From contig NZ_JAKWJP010000002.1 of NCBI RefSeq assembly GCF_022761035.1, positions 682,001 to 746,000 of the forward strand: a stretch of DNA of 64,000 bases, written 5' to 3'. Within the stretch, counting starts at the first letter, position 1. Every line of letters begins with the position of its first letter. The stretch is from Microbacterium sp. SS28. Its GTDB lineage: Bacteria > Actinomycetota > Actinomycetes > Actinomycetales > Microbacteriaceae. The position numbers and the translations under genes are program-made. Of this stretch, positions 10,259 through 22,018 are shown piece by piece. Under the pieces are notes generated by a model. It made no database searches, was not told where the DNA came from, and saw nothing but the letters and a program-made list of their open reading frames with translations.

Positions 10259-11376
10259 GCACCCCCACCGAACAGCTCGCCGCCGCCGGCGTCAGCATCT
10301 GGCTCGACGACCTCTCGCGCGACCGCATCACGACGGGCAACCTGACCCAGCTCATCGCGTCGCGCACCGTGACCGGTGTCACGACCAACCCGTCGATCTT
10401 CCAGGCCGCCATCGGCGGCGGCGCGGCCGCGTACGCTGCGCAGATCGCCGAGCTCGCAGCGAAGGGCGCGTCGGCCGACGACGCGATCTTCGCCGCGACC
10501 ACCGACGACGTCCGTGACGCCGCCGACATCTTCCGTCCCGTCTACGAGGCGAGCAACGGTGTCGACGGTCGCGTGTCGATCGAGGTCTCCCCCGACCTCG
10601 CGCACGACACCGACGCGACGATCGCTCAGGCCAAGGAGCTGTCGGCGAGCGTCGACCGCCCCAACGTCCTCATCAAGATCCCCGCGACCAAGGCAGGCCT
10701 GCCCGCCATCACGGCGACGCTCGCCGAGGGCATCTCCGTCAACGTCACGCTGATCTTCAGCCTCGAGCGCTACGCCGAGGTCATCGAGGCCTACCTCGCC
10801 GGCATCGAGCAGGCGCAGGCGAACGGCCACGACATCTCGAAGATCCACTCCGTCGCGTCGTTCTTCGTCTCGCGCGTGGACACCGAGGTCGACAAGCGCC
10901 TCGGCGCGATCGGCACTGACGCCGCGCTCGCCCTCAAGTCGAAGGCGGGCGTCGCGAACGCGCGCCTCGCCTACGAGCTCTTCGAGAAGGAGTTCGCGAC
11001 CGACCGTGCGAAGGCGCTGACGGATGCCGGCGCCAACGTGCAGCGTCCGCTCTGGGCCTCGACCGGCGTCAAGGACCCGTCGCTCCCCGACACGCTCTAC
11101 GTCACCGAGCTCGTCGCACCCGGCACCGTCAACACGATGCCCGAGAAGACGCTCGAGGCGACCTTCGACCACGGCGTCGTCACGGGTGACACGATCACGG
11201 GCAACTACGCCGATGCGCACGGTGTGTTCGACGACCTCGCCGCCGCGGGCGTCGACTTCGCCGACGTCACGCAGGTGCTCGAGGACGAGGGCGTCGAGAA
11301 GTTCATCGCTTCGTGGCACGACCTCCAGAGCACCGTCACCGCTGCTCTCGAGGCTGCGCCGGAGGCAGCCCGGTGA
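10255..11376 (+). CDS. tal: Transaldolase
   Basis: Transfers dihydroxyacetone units between sugar phosphates in the non-oxidative pentose phosphate pathway. It has 373 residues, the long actinobacterial type. The Schiff-base lysine lies in [12 protein letters not shown], and the N-terminal GVTTNPSIF motif is clear. The ATG overlaps the tkt stop, and AAGGAG lies inside the tkt 3' end at 10241-10246. Its own stop overlaps the GTG of pgi. Confidence 0.98.
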   Translation: MSTPTEQLAAAGVSIWLDDLSRDRITTGNLTQLIASRTVTGVTTNPSIFQAAIGGGAAAYAAQIAELAAKGASADDAIFAATTDDVRDAADIFRPVYEASNGVDGRVSIEVSPDLAHDTDATIAQAKELSASVDRPNVLIKIPATKAGLPAITATLAEGISVNVTLIFSLERYAEVIEAYLAGIEQAQANGHDISKIHSVASFFVSRVDTEVDKRLGAIGTDAALALKSKAGVANARLAYELFEKEFATDRAKALTDAGANVQRPLWASTGVKDPSLPDTLYVTELVAPGTVNTMPEKTLEATFDHGVVTGDTITGNYADAHGVFDDLAAAGVDFADVTQVLEDEGVEKFIASWHDLQSTVTAALEAAPEAAR

Positions 11377-12995
11377 GTTTCGAGATCCACCTCTCGGGCC
11401 ACGTCAAGTCGGTCGTCGACCAGACGCTGCCCGGGCTCGTCGCCGATCTCGTCGCATCGGGCGTCACCGCGAGTGACGCGACGCTGTGGGGAGACGGTGC
11501 CGAGGCCGAGGCGTCTCAGCGCCTCGGCTGGGTGGATGCCGTGAGCGTCTCACGGCCCCTCGTCGCCGAGATCGTCGCACTGCGTGCGGAGCTGAACGCC
11601 CAGGGCGTCACACGCGTCGTGCTGGCCGGCATGGGCGGCTCGTCGCTCGCACCCGAGGTCATCGCGCAGACGGCCGGTGTGCCGCTCGTGATCCTCGACT
11701 CGACGGCGCCGGGCCAGGTGCTCGCCGCGATCGACGGCGACAGCGAGTCCGGCGGGCTCGCCGAGACCGTTCTCGTCGTCTCGTCCAAGTCGGGATCGAC
11801 CGTCGAGACCGACTCCGCGAAGCGCGCGTTCGAGGCCGCCTGGCGAGACCTCGGCATCGATCCCTCGGGACGCATCGTCGTCGTGACCGACCCGGGCTCG
11901 CCCCTCGACGCGGCCGCTCGCGCCGATGGCTACCGCGTGTTCAACGCGGACCCGACGGTCGGCGGGCGCTATTCGGCCCTCACGGCCTTCGGCCTCGTGC
12001 CGACGGGCCTCGCGGGCGCCGACATCTCCGAGCTGCTCGACGAGGCCGAGGCCTCGCTCCTCGAGGTCGCGATCGACAGCCCCGACAACCCCGCGCTCGT
12101 GCTCGCCGCCGCCATCGCGGGCGGCAGCCCGCGCCGCGACAAGCTCGGCCTCGTGACCGACGGAACCCACATCGTGGGCCTTCCCGACTGGATCGAGCAG
12201 CTCGTCGCGGAGTCCACGGGCAAGGAGGGCACCGGCATCCTGCCCGTCGTCCTGCTTCCCGTCTCGCCCGAGGTCGAGAGCGCCCCCGCCGACCTGCAGG
12301 TGGTCCGGTTCGTCGACGAGGCGAACCAGTTCCACTTCCGCGAGCGCCACGAGGGCGAGATCCTCGTCAGCGGCTCGCTCGGCGGGCAGTTCATCGTGTG
12401 GGAGTACGCGACGGCGATCGCGGGACGGATGCTGGGCATCAACCCGTTCGATCAGCCCGACGTCGAGTCGGCCAAGACGGCGACCCGCGGCCTGCTCGAC
12501 GCCCGCCCCGTGCCCGCGGCCCCCGCCTTCACGGCGGAGGGTGTCGAGGTGCGGGTGTCCGACCCCGAGCTCGCGGCATCCGGAACCGTCGCCGGCGTCC
12601 TCGACGCGCTCTGGGCGCGACTGCCCGAAGACGGCTACGTCGCGATCCAGGCGTACGTCGACCGGCTCTCGCTCCCCCAGCTCGAGGGACTGCGCGAACT
12701 CGTCGCCGCCGACTCGGGGCGCCCCGCGACCTTCGGGTGGGGCCCTCGCTTCCTTCACTCGACCGGCCAGTACCACAAGGGCGGTCCTGCGAACGGCGTG
12801 TTCCTCCAGATCCTGGAGCGCACCGACATCGACCTCGAGATCCCGGGGCGTCCGTTCACCTTCGGCCAGCTGATCGAGGCCCAGGCGGCCGGTGACGCGT
12901 CCGTCCTCGCCGACGGGCACGGCCGTCCCGTCGTGACCCTCACCCTCACCGACCCGCAGATCGAAGTGCTCGCGCTCTTCGAAGCCGCCCAGTAG
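11373..12995 (+). CDS. pgi: Glucose-6-phosphate isomerase
   Basis: Interconverts glucose 6-phosphate and fructose 6-phosphate. It has 540 residues. Conserved blocks include [21 protein letters not shown] in the phosphate-binding loop, and [17 protein letters not shown]. The start is the GTG at 11373-11375, overlapping the tal stop, with GGAGG seven bases upstream; an in-frame ATG at 11313 would lie inside tal. Placing pgi here lets the operon recycle fructose 6-phosphate into the oxidative branch. Confidence 0.96.
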   Translation: MSFEIHLSGHVKSVVDQTLPGLVADLVASGVTASDATLWGDGAEAEASQRLGWVDAVSVSRPLVAEIVALRAELNAQGVTRVVLAGMGGSSLAPEVIAQTAGVPLVILDSTAPGQVLAAIDGDSESGGLAETVLVVSSKSGSTVETDSAKRAFEAAWRDLGIDPSGRIVVVTDPGSPLDAAARADGYRVFNADPTVGGRYSALTAFGLVPTGLAGADISELLDEAEASLLEVAIDSPDNPALVLAAAIAGGSPRRDKLGLVTDGTHIVGLPDWIEQLVAESTGKEGTGILPVVLLPVSPEVESAPADLQVVRFVDEANQFHFRERHEGEILVSGSLGGQFIVWEYATAIAGRMLGINPFDQPDVESAKTATRGLLDARPVPAAPAFTAEGVEVRVSDPELAASGTVAGVLDALWARLPEDGYVAIQAYVDRLSLPQLEGLRELVAADSGRPATFGWGPRFLHSTGQYHKGGPANGVFLQILERTDIDLEIPGRPFTFGQLIEAQAAGDASVLADGHGRPVVTLTLTDPQIEVLALFEAAQ

Positions 12996-13009
12996 GAGCA
13001 TCCACTCGT

Positions 13010-14605
13010 ATGACCGTTCAGGACATCCCTGGATCGAGTCGCGCCCCGCAGGGCCGCGGTATCGAGATCTCGCGCGGGCAGAATCCGCTGCGCGACCCTG
13101 ACGACCGCCGCCTCAACCGCATCGCCGGTCCGAGCGCCCTCGTCATCTTCGGCGTGACGGGCGACCTGTCGCGCAAGAAGCTCATGCCCGCCGTCTACGA
13201 CCTCGCCAACCGCGGTCTGCTCCCCCCGGGCTTCGCGCTCGTCGGGTTCGCGCGCCGTGACTGGGAGGACCAGGACTTCGCCGAGGTCGTGCACACCGCC
13301 GTCAAGCAGTACGCGCGCACCGAGTACCGCGAAGAGACGTGGAACCAGCTGCTCCAGGGCATCCGGTTCGTCTCGGGCCAGTTCGACGACGCCGACGCGT
13401 TCCGTCGACTGCGCGAGACCGTCGAGAAGCTCGACGTCGAGCGCGGCACGATGGGCAACCACGCGTACTACCTGTCGATCCCGCCGAAGGACTTCGCCGA
13501 AGTCGCCGCGCAGCTGAAGTCGTCGGGTCTCGTCGACGACACGGCCGACGGCGACAACCGCTGGCGTCGAGTCGTCATCGAGAAGCCGTTCGGCCACGAC
13601 CTCGAGTCGGCGCGTCAGCTCAACGACGTCCTCCGGTCGACATTCCCGACGGACTCGATCTTCCGCATCGACCACTACCTCGGCAAGGAGACGGTCCAGA
13701 ACATCCTGGCGCTGCGCTTCGCGAACGAGCTGTACGAGCCGATCTGGAACCGCAACTACGTCGACCACGTGCAGATCACGATGGCCGAGGACATCGGCGT
13801 CGGCGGACGCGCAGGCTACTACGACGGCGTCGGCGCGGCGCGCGACGTCATCCAGAACCACCTCCTGCAGCTCATGGCCCTCACGGCCATGGAGGAGCCC
13901 ATCACCTTCAACGCGGCAGATCTCCGCGCCGAGAAGGAGAAGGTCCTCGCGGCCGTCACCCTGCCGGAGGACCTCTCCGAGGCCGCGGCACGCGGTCAGT
14001 ACGCAGGCGGCTGGCAGGGCGGCGAGCAGGTCCTCGGCTTCCTCGACGAGGACGGCATGGCGCCCGACTCGACGACCGAGACCTACGCGGCGCTCAAGCT
14101 CGAGATCAACACGCGCCGGTGGGCCGGGGTGCCGTTCTACCTCCGCGCCGGCAAGCGGCTCGGCCGCCGCGTGACCGAGATCGCGGTCGTCTTCAAGCGT
14201 GCGCCGCAGCACCTGTTCTCGCGCAGCCAGACGTCGGAGCTCGGCCAGAATGCGCTCGTGATCCGCGTCCAGCCCGACGAGGGCGTGACGCTGCGCTTCG
14301 GCTCGAAGGTGCCCGGCGCCGGCACGCAGGTGCGCGACGTCACGATGGACTTCGGCTACGGCCACGCCTTCACCGAGGCGAGCCCCGAGGCGTACGAGCG
14401 CCTCATCCTCGATGTGCTGCTCGGCGACCCGCCGCTGTTCCCGCGGCACGAAGAGGTCGAGCTGTCGTGGAAGATCCTCGACCCGTTCGAGAAGTACTGG
14501 GCCGAGCAGGACGGCAAGCTCGACCAGTACTCGCCCGGATCGTGGGGACCCGCATCCGCCGACGAACTCCTTGCCCGCGACGGACGGACCTGGAGGCGGC
14601 CGTGA
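13010..14605 (+). CDS. zwf: Glucose-6-phosphate 1-dehydrogenase
   Basis: First enzyme of the oxidative pentose phosphate branch, making NADPH and 6-phosphogluconolactone. It has 531 residues. The Rossmann start VIFGVTGDLSRKKLMP and the active-site motif RIDHYLGKETVQN (catalytic His) are intact. The N-terminal extension of about 40 residues before the Rossmann fold is typical of actinobacterial Zwf. AGGAG lies about eleven bases upstream of the ATG, overlapping the pgi stop, and the Zwf stop overlaps the opcA GTG. Confidence 0.98.
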   Translation: MTVQDIPGSSRAPQGRGIEISRGQNPLRDPDDRRLNRIAGPSALVIFGVTGDLSRKKLMPAVYDLANRGLLPPGFALVGFARRDWEDQDFAEVVHTAVKQYARTEYREETWNQLLQGIRFVSGQFDDADAFRRLRETVEKLDVERGTMGNHAYYLSIPPKDFAEVAAQLKSSGLVDDTADGDNRWRRVVIEKPFGHDLESARQLNDVLRSTFPTDSIFRIDHYLGKETVQNILALRFANELYEPIWNRNYVDHVQITMAEDIGVGGRAGYYDGVGAARDVIQNHLLQLMALTAMEEPITFNAADLRAEKEKVLAAVTLPEDLSEAAARGQYAGGWQGGEQVLGFLDEDGMAPDSTTETYAALKLEINTRRWAGVPFYLRAGKRLGRRVTEIAVVFKRAPQHLFSRSQTSELGQNALVIRVQPDEGVTLRFGSKVPGAGTQVRDVTMDFGYGHAFTEASPEAYERLILDVLLGDPPLFPRHEEVELSWKILDPFEKYWAEQDGKLDQYSPGSWGPASADELLARDGRTWRRP

Positions 14606-15552
14606 TCATCGAACTTCCCAACACGACGGTCAGCAAGATCTCGCGCGCGCTCATCGACGTGCGCGAGGAGGGCGGCGCGGTCGCCCTCGGTCGCGTCCTG
14701 ACGCTCGTCATCGCGACGCATCACGGCGACGAGGAGCTGCCGATCGAGGCCGCGAACGACGCTTCGCGCGAGCACCCGATGCGGGTCATCGTGCTCATGT
14801 TCGGCGACCGGGACGCCGAGCCGCGCCTCGACGCGCAGATCCGCGTCGGCGGGGACGCCGGTGCGAGCGAGGTCATCGTCCTGCAGGCCTACGGCGACGC
14901 CGCCTCGAACACCGAGAGCCTCGTCACGGGACTGCTCCTGCCCGACGCGCCCGTCGTGGTCTGGTGGCCCGACAACCCGCCGGTGGAGCCCTCGGCCTCG
15001 CCGCTCGGCCGGATCGCGCAGCGACGCATCACCGACGCGTCGACCCGCCCCTACGACAAGCACCGCCTCGCGGGCCTCGGCGAGCACCACGCGCCGGGCG
15101 ACACCGACCTCGCGTGGACGCGTCTGACCCACTGGCGCGAGCAGCTCGCGGCGGTGCTCGACCAGCCGCCGTACGAGCCGATCACGGCCGTACAGGTGCG
15201 CGGCGCGAGCAGCTCGCCGTCGACAGCGCTCCTCGCGGCGTGGCTGCGTCTCATGCTCGACGTGCCGGTCGACTGGCAGTACCTCGCGCCCGACGAGTGG
15301 CACGACGGCATCAAGTCGGTGCGCCTCGAACGGGCGAGCGGCGAGATCGTCCTCGAGCGCTCGACGCCCGCCATCGCGTGCCTCAGCCAGCCCGGTCAGC
15401 CCGACCACGACCTGGTCCTCCCCCGCCGCACCCTGCGCGAATGCCTCGCAGAGGAGCTCCGACGCCTCGACCCGGACGTCCTGTATGGTCGAGTGATCAC
15501 GGAGGGGTGGCAGCTTCTCGGGGCACCGCCGGCACAGGAGGAGCATGGCTGA
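14602..15552 (+). CDS. opcA: Glucose-6-phosphate dehydrogenase assembly protein OpcA
   Basis: Actinobacterial and cyanobacterial factor that activates or assembles Zwf. It has 316 residues starting at a GTG that overlaps the zwf stop, with GGAGG a few bases upstream. The N-terminal half contains the conserved PVVVWWPDNPP region, and the C-terminal half carries the DWQYLAPDEWHDGI-type block. It sits directly after zwf, as expected. There is no membrane segment. Confidence 0.95.
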   Translation: MIIELPNTTVSKISRALIDVREEGGAVALGRVLTLVIATHHGDEELPIEAANDASREHPMRVIVLMFGDRDAEPRLDAQIRVGGDAGASEVIVLQAYGDAASNTESLVTGLLLPDAPVVVWWPDNPPVEPSASPLGRIAQRRITDASTRPYDKHRLAGLGEHHAPGDTDLAWTRLTHWREQLAAVLDQPPYEPITAVQVRGASSSPSTALLAAWLRLMLDVPVDWQYLAPDEWHDGIKSVRLERASGEIVLERSTPAIACLSQPGQPDHDLVLPRRTLRECLAEELRRLDPDVLYGRVITEGWQLLGAPPAQEEHG

Positions 15553-16327
15553 GTTCTGGACCGAGAAGCGCGTCGTGATCAGCTCTGATCCCGCGTCTCT
15601 CGCCGAATCGGTCGCCGCGCGGCTCGTCAGTCGGCTCGTGAAGCAGACGACGGAAGGGCTCGACGCGCACATCTCGCTCACGGGCGGCTCGATGGGCTCC
15701 GCCGTCCTCGCGGCTGCGGCGCGGCATCCCCGTCTCGTGAAAGTCGACTGGGCCCGCGTCCACTTCTGGTGGAGCGACGAGCGCTGGGTGCCGCGCAACC
15801 ACGCCGATCGCAACGAGAAGCAGGCGCGTGAGGCGCTGCTCGACGCGATCGACATCCCGGGCGCCAACATCCACGCGATCGCCGCGAGCGGTGAAGGCGT
15901 CGAGTTGGATGCCGCCGCCGAGGCGTACGCCGCGGAGCTCGCCCGCTTCGGCTCCGCCGAGGGCGATGCGTGGCCGTCGTTCGACATCTGCTTCCTGGGT
16001 GTCGGTCCCGACGCCCACATCGCGTCGCTCTTCCCGGATCGCCGCGAGATCCAGGTGACCGACAAGGCTGTGCTCCCGGTGCGCGACTCCCCCAAGCCTC
16101 CGCCCGAGCGGATCACGATGACGCGTCCCGTCATCAACTCGTCGCAGCGCGTGTGGCTCGTGCTGTCGGGCGCCGACAAGGCGTCCGCGCTCGGCCTCGC
16201 GCTCGCGGGCGCGAGCTACCAGAGCGTGCCCGCCGCGGGCGCCAAGGGCCGCCGTCGCACGATCTTCTTCGTCGACGACGCCGCGGCCTCGCAGGTGCCG
16301 CACGAGCTCATCACGGGCGAGTACTGA
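15545..16327 (+). CDS. pgl: 6-phosphogluconolactonase
   Basis: Hydrolyses 6-phosphogluconolactone to 6-phosphogluconate. It has 260 residues with the DevB/SOL family motifs: LTGGSMGS near the N-terminus, VHFWWSDERWVP, and FLGVGPDAHIASLFP. The start overlaps the end of opcA, with GGAGG just upstream. It is the last gene of the operon and a strong hairpin follows within 30 bases. Confidence 0.96.
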   Translation: MAEFWTEKRVVISSDPASLAESVAARLVSRLVKQTTEGLDAHISLTGGSMGSAVLAAAARHPRLVKVDWARVHFWWSDERWVPRNHADRNEKQAREALLDAIDIPGANIHAIAASGEGVELDAAAEAYAAELARFGSAEGDAWPSFDICFLGVGPDAHIASLFPDRREIQVTDKAVLPVRDSPKPPPERITMTRPVINSSQRVWLVLSGADKASALGLALAGASYQSVPAAGAKGRRRTIFFVDDAAASQVPHELITGEY

Positions 16328-16353
16328 CCCAGCGGACTCGCTTGGGCAACGAG

Positions 16354-16383
16354 GACGGACCGCACCCGAGGGTGCGGTCCGTC
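16354..16383. terminator. Bidirectional hairpin terminator between pgl and rbpA
   Basis: Perfect 13-bp stem (16354-16366 with 16371-16383) and the four-base loop CGAG, followed by TTCGTTT on the plus strand. It lies between convergent pgl and rbpA, so it can serve both. Confidence 0.88.
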
Positions 16384-16400
16384 TTCGTTTACTGGATGTC

Positions 16401-16757
16401 TCAGCTCTCGCCGCGACGCTCCTTGAGCTGCTGGAGCGCGTCGTCGAGAAGCGTCTCCGCCTCTTGCTCCGTACGGCGCTCCTTCACGTAGGCGAGGTGC
16501 GTCTTGTACGGCTCGGTCTTGGCGAGCGCAGGAGGGTTCTCCTTGTCGCGCCCGGCCGGCAGACCCGAGTGCGGTGAGTCGATCGTGTCGGGGATCTCCT
16601 CTTCGGGGATGCCCGCCGCGAAGTACCGGATCGTCTCGTTGCCGAGTGCGTCCCAGTACGAGATCGCAACACGCTCGGCGTGGTAGCCGTGGTCCTGCTC
16701 GCCCATCGGGCCCGCGCCGACGCGCGTGCCCCTGATCGCGTTTCCGCCCGTAGCCAT
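16401..16757 (-). CDS. rbpA: RNA polymerase-binding protein RbpA
   Basis: Actinobacterial transcription factor that binds the sigma subunit and RNA polymerase and stabilises the open promoter complex. It has 118 residues from the ATG at 16755-16757 (MATGGNAIRGTRVGAGPMGE). That basic N-terminal stretch is the RbpA core linker signature, and the C-terminal sigma-interacting region is present. The frame is open further upstream but that part overlaps secG. The start shares one base with the secG stop, so the two are probably coupled. Confidence 0.95.
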   Translation of the reverse strand: MATGGNAIRGTRVGAGPMGEQDHGYHAERVAISYWDALGNETIRYFAAGIPEEEIPDTIDSPHSGLPAGRDKENPPALAKTEPYKTHLAYVKERRTEQEAETLLDDALQQLKERRGES

Positions 16758-17005
16758 CAGAGTCCCTGGAATTTCGTGATGAGGCCCAGCGCCACGATCG
16801 ACACGAACCACGAGAGCGCGAGGATGACCGTGAAGCGGTTGAGGTTGCGCTCTGCGAGCCCCGAGGAGCCGAGGGACGAGGTGAGGCCGCCGCCGAACAT
16901 GTCGGACAGGCCGCCGCCGCGCCCCTTGTGGAGCAGGATGAGGAGGGTCAGCAGGAGGCTCGTGATACCGAGGATCACCTGCAGGACGAACTCGAGGATT
17001 GGCAC
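16757..17005 (-). CDS. secG: Preprotein translocase subunit SecG
   Basis: Small membrane subunit of the SecYEG channel. It has 82 residues with two helices (about 4-26 and 58-78) separated by the conserved cytoplasmic Gly-rich loop GRGGGLSDMFGGG. The GTG at 17003-17005 is chosen because the protein then begins MPILEFVLQ, and AAAGG lies about ten bases upstream; the longer frame adds a basic non-conserved leader. Its position downstream of tpiA is standard in actinobacteria. Confidence 0.94.
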   Translation of the reverse strand: MPILEFVLQVILGITSLLLTLLILLHKGRGGGLSDMFGGGLTSSLGSSGLAERNLNRFTVILALSWFVSIVALGLITKFQGL

Positions 17006-17082
17006 AGTCGTTGAAGCCTTTCGCTGCGATCCCGCGGACCGCCGGAGCATGGGGGTGCGTCCTGGCGGTCGCACAAGGATCG

Positions 17083-17088
17083 AGTATA
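17083..17088 (-). promoter_or_regulatory. -10 box TATACT upstream of secG-rbpA
   Basis: In the 91-base gap between tpiA and secG, the minus strand carries TATACT, a near-consensus -10 box about 80 bases before the secG start. It suggests that secG-rbpA can be transcribed independently of the gap-pgk-tpiA operon. No good -35 box was identified. Confidence 0.55.
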
Positions 17089-17096
17089 CCGCCGGG

Positions 17097-17888
17097 TCAG
17101 ACCCCGACGTGCTTCTGATAGCGGATGATCGCCGCGAACTCGTCCACGACGAGGCTCGCGCCGCCGATCAGGGCACCGTCGACATCAGGCTCGCGCATGA
17201 AGCTCGCGATGTTCGCCGACTTGACCGAGCCGCCGTAGAGGACTCGAGTGCGATCCGCTGCATCCTTTCCGAGCTTCTCGGCGATGACGCCCCGCACCGC
17301 GGCGCACACCTCCTGCGCCTGCTCGGGCGAGGCGACCTGCCCCGTGCCGATGGCCCAGACGGGCTCATAGGCGACGACGAAGTCGGCGTCTGCGGGCACA
17401 CCCTCCAGCGCGGCATTCAGCTGCGAAACCGAGACGGCGGTCGGCCCGGACTCCTCACGCTGCTCCAGCGTCTCGCCGACGCAGATCACGGGCACGAGGC
17501 CGTGCCGCAGCGCCGCCTGGACCTTCGCTGCGACGACGTCGTCGGTCTCGGCGTGATATTCGCGCCGCTCCGAGTGACCGATGATGACGTAGGTGGCGTC
17601 GAGCTTCGCGAGGAACGCGCCCGAGACCTCGCCCGTGTAGGCGCCGGAGTCCTTCGTCGACAGGTCCTGCGCGCCCAGGGCGAACGGGATCTTGTCGGCG
17701 TCGAGCAGCGTCTGCACCGTGCGCAGGTCGGTGAAGGGCGGGAAAACCGCGACCTCGACCGAGCCGTCCTCGTGCTTGGCGTCCTTGAGCGTCCAATGCA
17801 GCTTCTGCACGAACGCGACAGCCTGCAGGTGGTCGAGGTTCATCTTCCAGTTGCCCGCGAGCAGCGGGGTACGGCCGTTCACTGCCAT
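17097..17888 (-). CDS. tpiA: Triose-phosphate isomerase
   Basis: Interconverts dihydroxyacetone phosphate and glyceraldehyde 3-phosphate. It has 263 residues. LLAGNWKMN (substrate Lys), IIGHSERR (catalytic His) and [11 protein letters not shown] (catalytic Glu) are present, as is the phosphate-binding GGSVKSAN. The ATG overlaps the last ten bases of pgk. It is the third gene of the gap-pgk-tpiA group. Confidence 0.98.
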   Translation of the reverse strand: MAVNGRTPLLAGNWKMNLDHLQAVAFVQKLHWTLKDAKHEDGSVEVAVFPPFTDLRTVQTLLDADKIPFALGAQDLSTKDSGAYTGEVSGAFLAKLDATYVIIGHSERREYHAETDDVVAAKVQAALRHGLVPVICVGETLEQREESGPTAVSVSQLNAALEGVPADADFVVAYEPVWAIGTGQVASPEQAQEVCAAVRGVIAEKLGKDAADRTRVLYGGSVKSANIASFMREPDVDGALIGGASLVVDEFAAIIRYQKHVGV

Positions 17889-19093
17889 CCGAGGACCTCC
17901 AGTCCGGGAAGCTTCTTGCCCTCGAGGAACTCGAGGCTCGCGCCGCCGCCCGTCGAGATGTGTCCGAATTCGTCGTCGGCGAAGCCGAGCTGACGCACGG
18001 CAGCGGCGGAGTCGCCGCCGCCGACGACCGAGAGTCCTTCGACCTCGGTGAGGGCCTTCGCGACGGCCTTGGTGCCGGCGGCGAAGGGGGCGAGCTCGAA
18101 GACGCCCATGGGCCCGTTCCAGAACACCGTCTTCGAGTCGCGCACGAGCGCCGCGAAGCGCTCCGCCGTCTCGGGTCCGATGTCGAGGCCGAGTCCGGAT
18201 GCTCCGAACGGGGTGTCTTCGATCTGATCGGCGCGCGTGATCTGGTGCTCCGCATCGGCGCCGAACTTCGACGCCACGACGATGTCGGTCGGGAGCACGA
18301 GTTCGACGCCCGACTCCTCGGCGCGGCGCACGTAGTCGCGCACCGTGTCGAGCTGGTCAGCCTCGAGCAGGCTCGAGCCGACCTTGTGGCCCTGGGCCGC
18401 GAGGAAGGTGAAGAGCATGCCGCCGCCGATCAGGAGGCGGTCCACACGCGGCAGGAGGTGCGAGATGACACCGAGCTTGTCGCTGACCTTCGAGCCGCCC
18501 AGGACGACCGTGTAGGGCCGCTCAGGGGTCTCGGTGAGGCGGTCGAGCACGTCGAGCTCTGCCGCGATGAGCAGGCCCGCGGCGGAGGGCACGAGCTGAG
18601 CGAGCTCGTACACCGACGCCTGCTTGCGGTGGACGACGCCGAAGCCGTCCGAGACGAGCACGTCGCCGAGCTCGGCGAGCTGTGCGGCGAACGCGCCGCG
18701 CTCGGCCTCGTCCTTCGCGGTCTCGCCGGGGTTGAACCGCAGGTTCTCGATGACGGCGACATCCCCGTCCTCGAGGGCGGCGACCGCTTCGCGGGCCGAC
18801 TCCCCCACCGTGTCGCGTGCGAACGCGACGGGCTTGCCGAGCAGCTCCGAGAGTCGCTGCGCGACCGGCTCGAGGCTGTACTTCGGGTTCGGCTCGCCGT
18901 CGGGGCGACCGAGGTGCGAGCAGACGATGATGCGGGCGCCCTGGTTGATGAGGGCGTTCAGCGTGGGGAGCGTGGCCCGCACACGGCCATCGTCCGTGAT
19001 GATCCCGTCCTTGAGAGGAACGTTGAGATCAGCACGGACGATGACGCGCTTGCCGGCCAGCGAACCCAGCGAGTCGAGGGTGCGCAGGGCCAT
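17879..19093 (-). CDS. pgk: Phosphoglycerate kinase
   Basis: Transfers phosphate from 1,3-bisphosphoglycerate to ADP. It has 404 residues. VRADLNVPL near the N-terminus, the SHLGRPDG region and the C-terminal [13 protein letters not shown] hinge are clear. The ATG at 19091-19093 lies eight bases after the gap stop with little Shine-Dalgarno match, so coupled translation is likely; the longer open frame overlaps gap and is rejected. Confidence 0.97.
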   Translation of the reverse strand: MALRTLDSLGSLAGKRVIVRADLNVPLKDGIITDDGRVRATLPTLNALINQGARIIVCSHLGRPDGEPNPKYSLEPVAQRLSELLGKPVAFARDTVGESAREAVAALEDGDVAVIENLRFNPGETAKDEAERGAFAAQLAELGDVLVSDGFGVVHRKQASVYELAQLVPSAAGLLIAAELDVLDRLTETPERPYTVVLGGSKVSDKLGVISHLLPRVDRLLIGGGMLFTFLAAQGHKVGSSLLEADQLDTVRDYVRRAEESGVELVLPTDIVVASKFGADAEHQITRADQIEDTPFGASGLGLDIGPETAERFAALVRDSKTVFWNGPMGVFELAPFAAGTKAVAKALTEVEGLSVVGGGDSAAAVRQLGFADDEFGHISTGGGASLEFLEGKKLPGLEVLGWQ

Positions 19094-19101
19094 GATGGCG
19101 C

Positions 19102-20842
<1,741 letters not shown>

Positions 20843-21001
20843 GTTCTCTTCTTCCTGTCGGCGCTGCGCCAGGCGCTCCCGGCGTCAGCGAGGGTGACGA
20901 ATCTCATCCTAGTGAGGGGCAACGCACCGGCTCAGAGGTTGCTTCCCTGCATGACGATGAGGAAGGGAGCGGGATGTCGCAGGACGCGGCATCCAATGGA
21001 C
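20843..21001 (-). promoter_or_regulatory. sod upstream region
   Basis: The gap between whiA and sod. On the minus strand TAGGAT (rc of ATCCTA near 20907-20912) is a possible -10 box for sod, about 65 bases from the start. Nothing else is recognised apart from one GGATGCCGC copy (as GCGGCATCC) at 20986-20994. Confidence 0.35.
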
Positions 21002-21979
21002 TCAGTCCTCTGCGCCGATCGGTACGGCCGCTTCGGTGCCCGGGATGCCGTCGACTTCGGCCTTCTTGTCGGCCATTGCGAGGAGCCGGCGGATGCGTCC
21101 CGCGACGGCGTCCTTCGTGAGCGGCGGGTCGGCGTGGTGGCCCAGCTCGTCGAGGCTCGCGTCGCGGTGGGCGAGGCGCAGATCGCCCGCCTCGCGGAGG
21201 TGGTCGGGCACCTCGTCGCCGAGGATCTCGAGCGCGCGCTCGACGCGCGCGCACGCCGCGACGGCCGCCTGCGCCGAGCGGCGCAGGTTGGCGTCGTCGA
21301 AGTTGACGAGGCGGTTGACGCCGGCGCGCACTTCGCGGCGCTGACGCAGCTGGTCCCATTCCGCGGCGGCGCGGGACGCGCCCATCGCCGCAAGGGCCTG
21401 GCGGATCGCCTCGGCCTCGCGCACGACGACGCGCGGGACCCCGCGGACCTCGCGCGCCTTGGCCGCGATGCCGAGACGGTGCGCCGCGCCGACGAGCGCC
21501 ATCGCGGCCTCGCCGGAGGGGCACGCGATCTCGAGCGCCGCAGAGCGACCGGGCTCGCTGAGGTTGCCCGAGGCGAGGAAGGCGCCGCGCCACACGGCGG
21601 CGAGATCGGGGCGCGAGCCCGTCGTGAGCTTGTTGGGAAGTCCGCGGACGGGGCGGCGACGCTGGTCGAGCAGTCCCGTCTGCCGCGCGAGCGTCTCGCC
21701 GCCGTCGATGACGCGGACGGCGTAGAGGCTGCCCGTGCGCGTGCCGGATCCCTGCACGAGCGCGAGTTCGGGGCGCACGCCGTACAGCTCGACGAGGTCG
21801 CGCGCGACGCGTCGGGCGAGGATCTCGCCGTCGAGCTCGGCTTCGACGGCGACGCGGTTCGCGATCGAGTGCAGGCCGCCCGAGAACCTCAGCAGCGACG
21901 TCAACTCGGCGACCCGCGCGGTCGGCCGCGGGTCGCGGACGGCTGTCAGCTCGGCTTTGACGTCGGCGGTCAGCGACAC
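21002..21979 (-). CDS. whiA: Sporulation/division regulator WhiA
   Basis: DNA-binding protein with a degenerate LAGLIDADG homing-endonuclease-like N-terminal domain and a C-terminal helix-turn-helix. It has 325 residues. The N-terminal [11 protein letters not shown] and the C-terminal [20 protein letters not shown] and [22 protein letters not shown] blocks match WhiA. In actinobacteria it works with WhiB in division and development control; in non-sporulating relatives the targets are less clear. It follows rapZ by 39 bases. The yvcK gene usually found between them is missing. Confidence 0.94.
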   Translation of the reverse strand: MSLTADVKAELTAVRDPRPTARVAELTSLLRFSGGLHSIANRVAVEAELDGEILARRVARDLVELYGVRPELALVQGSGTRTGSLYAVRVIDGGETLARQTGLLDQRRRPVRGLPNKLTTGSRPDLAAVWRGAFLASGNLSEPGRSAALEIACPSGEAAMALVGAAHRLGIAAKAREVRGVPRVVVREAEAIRQALAAMGASRAAAEWDQLRQRREVRAGVNRLVNFDDANLRRSAQAAVAACARVERALEILGDEVPDHLREAGDLRLAHRDASLDELGHHADPPLTKDAVAGRIRRLLAMADKKAEVDGIPGTEAAVPIGAED

Positions 21980-22018
21980 AGGACTCCTCGTGTTTCGGTG
22001 CAGGGACGAACGTCCAGC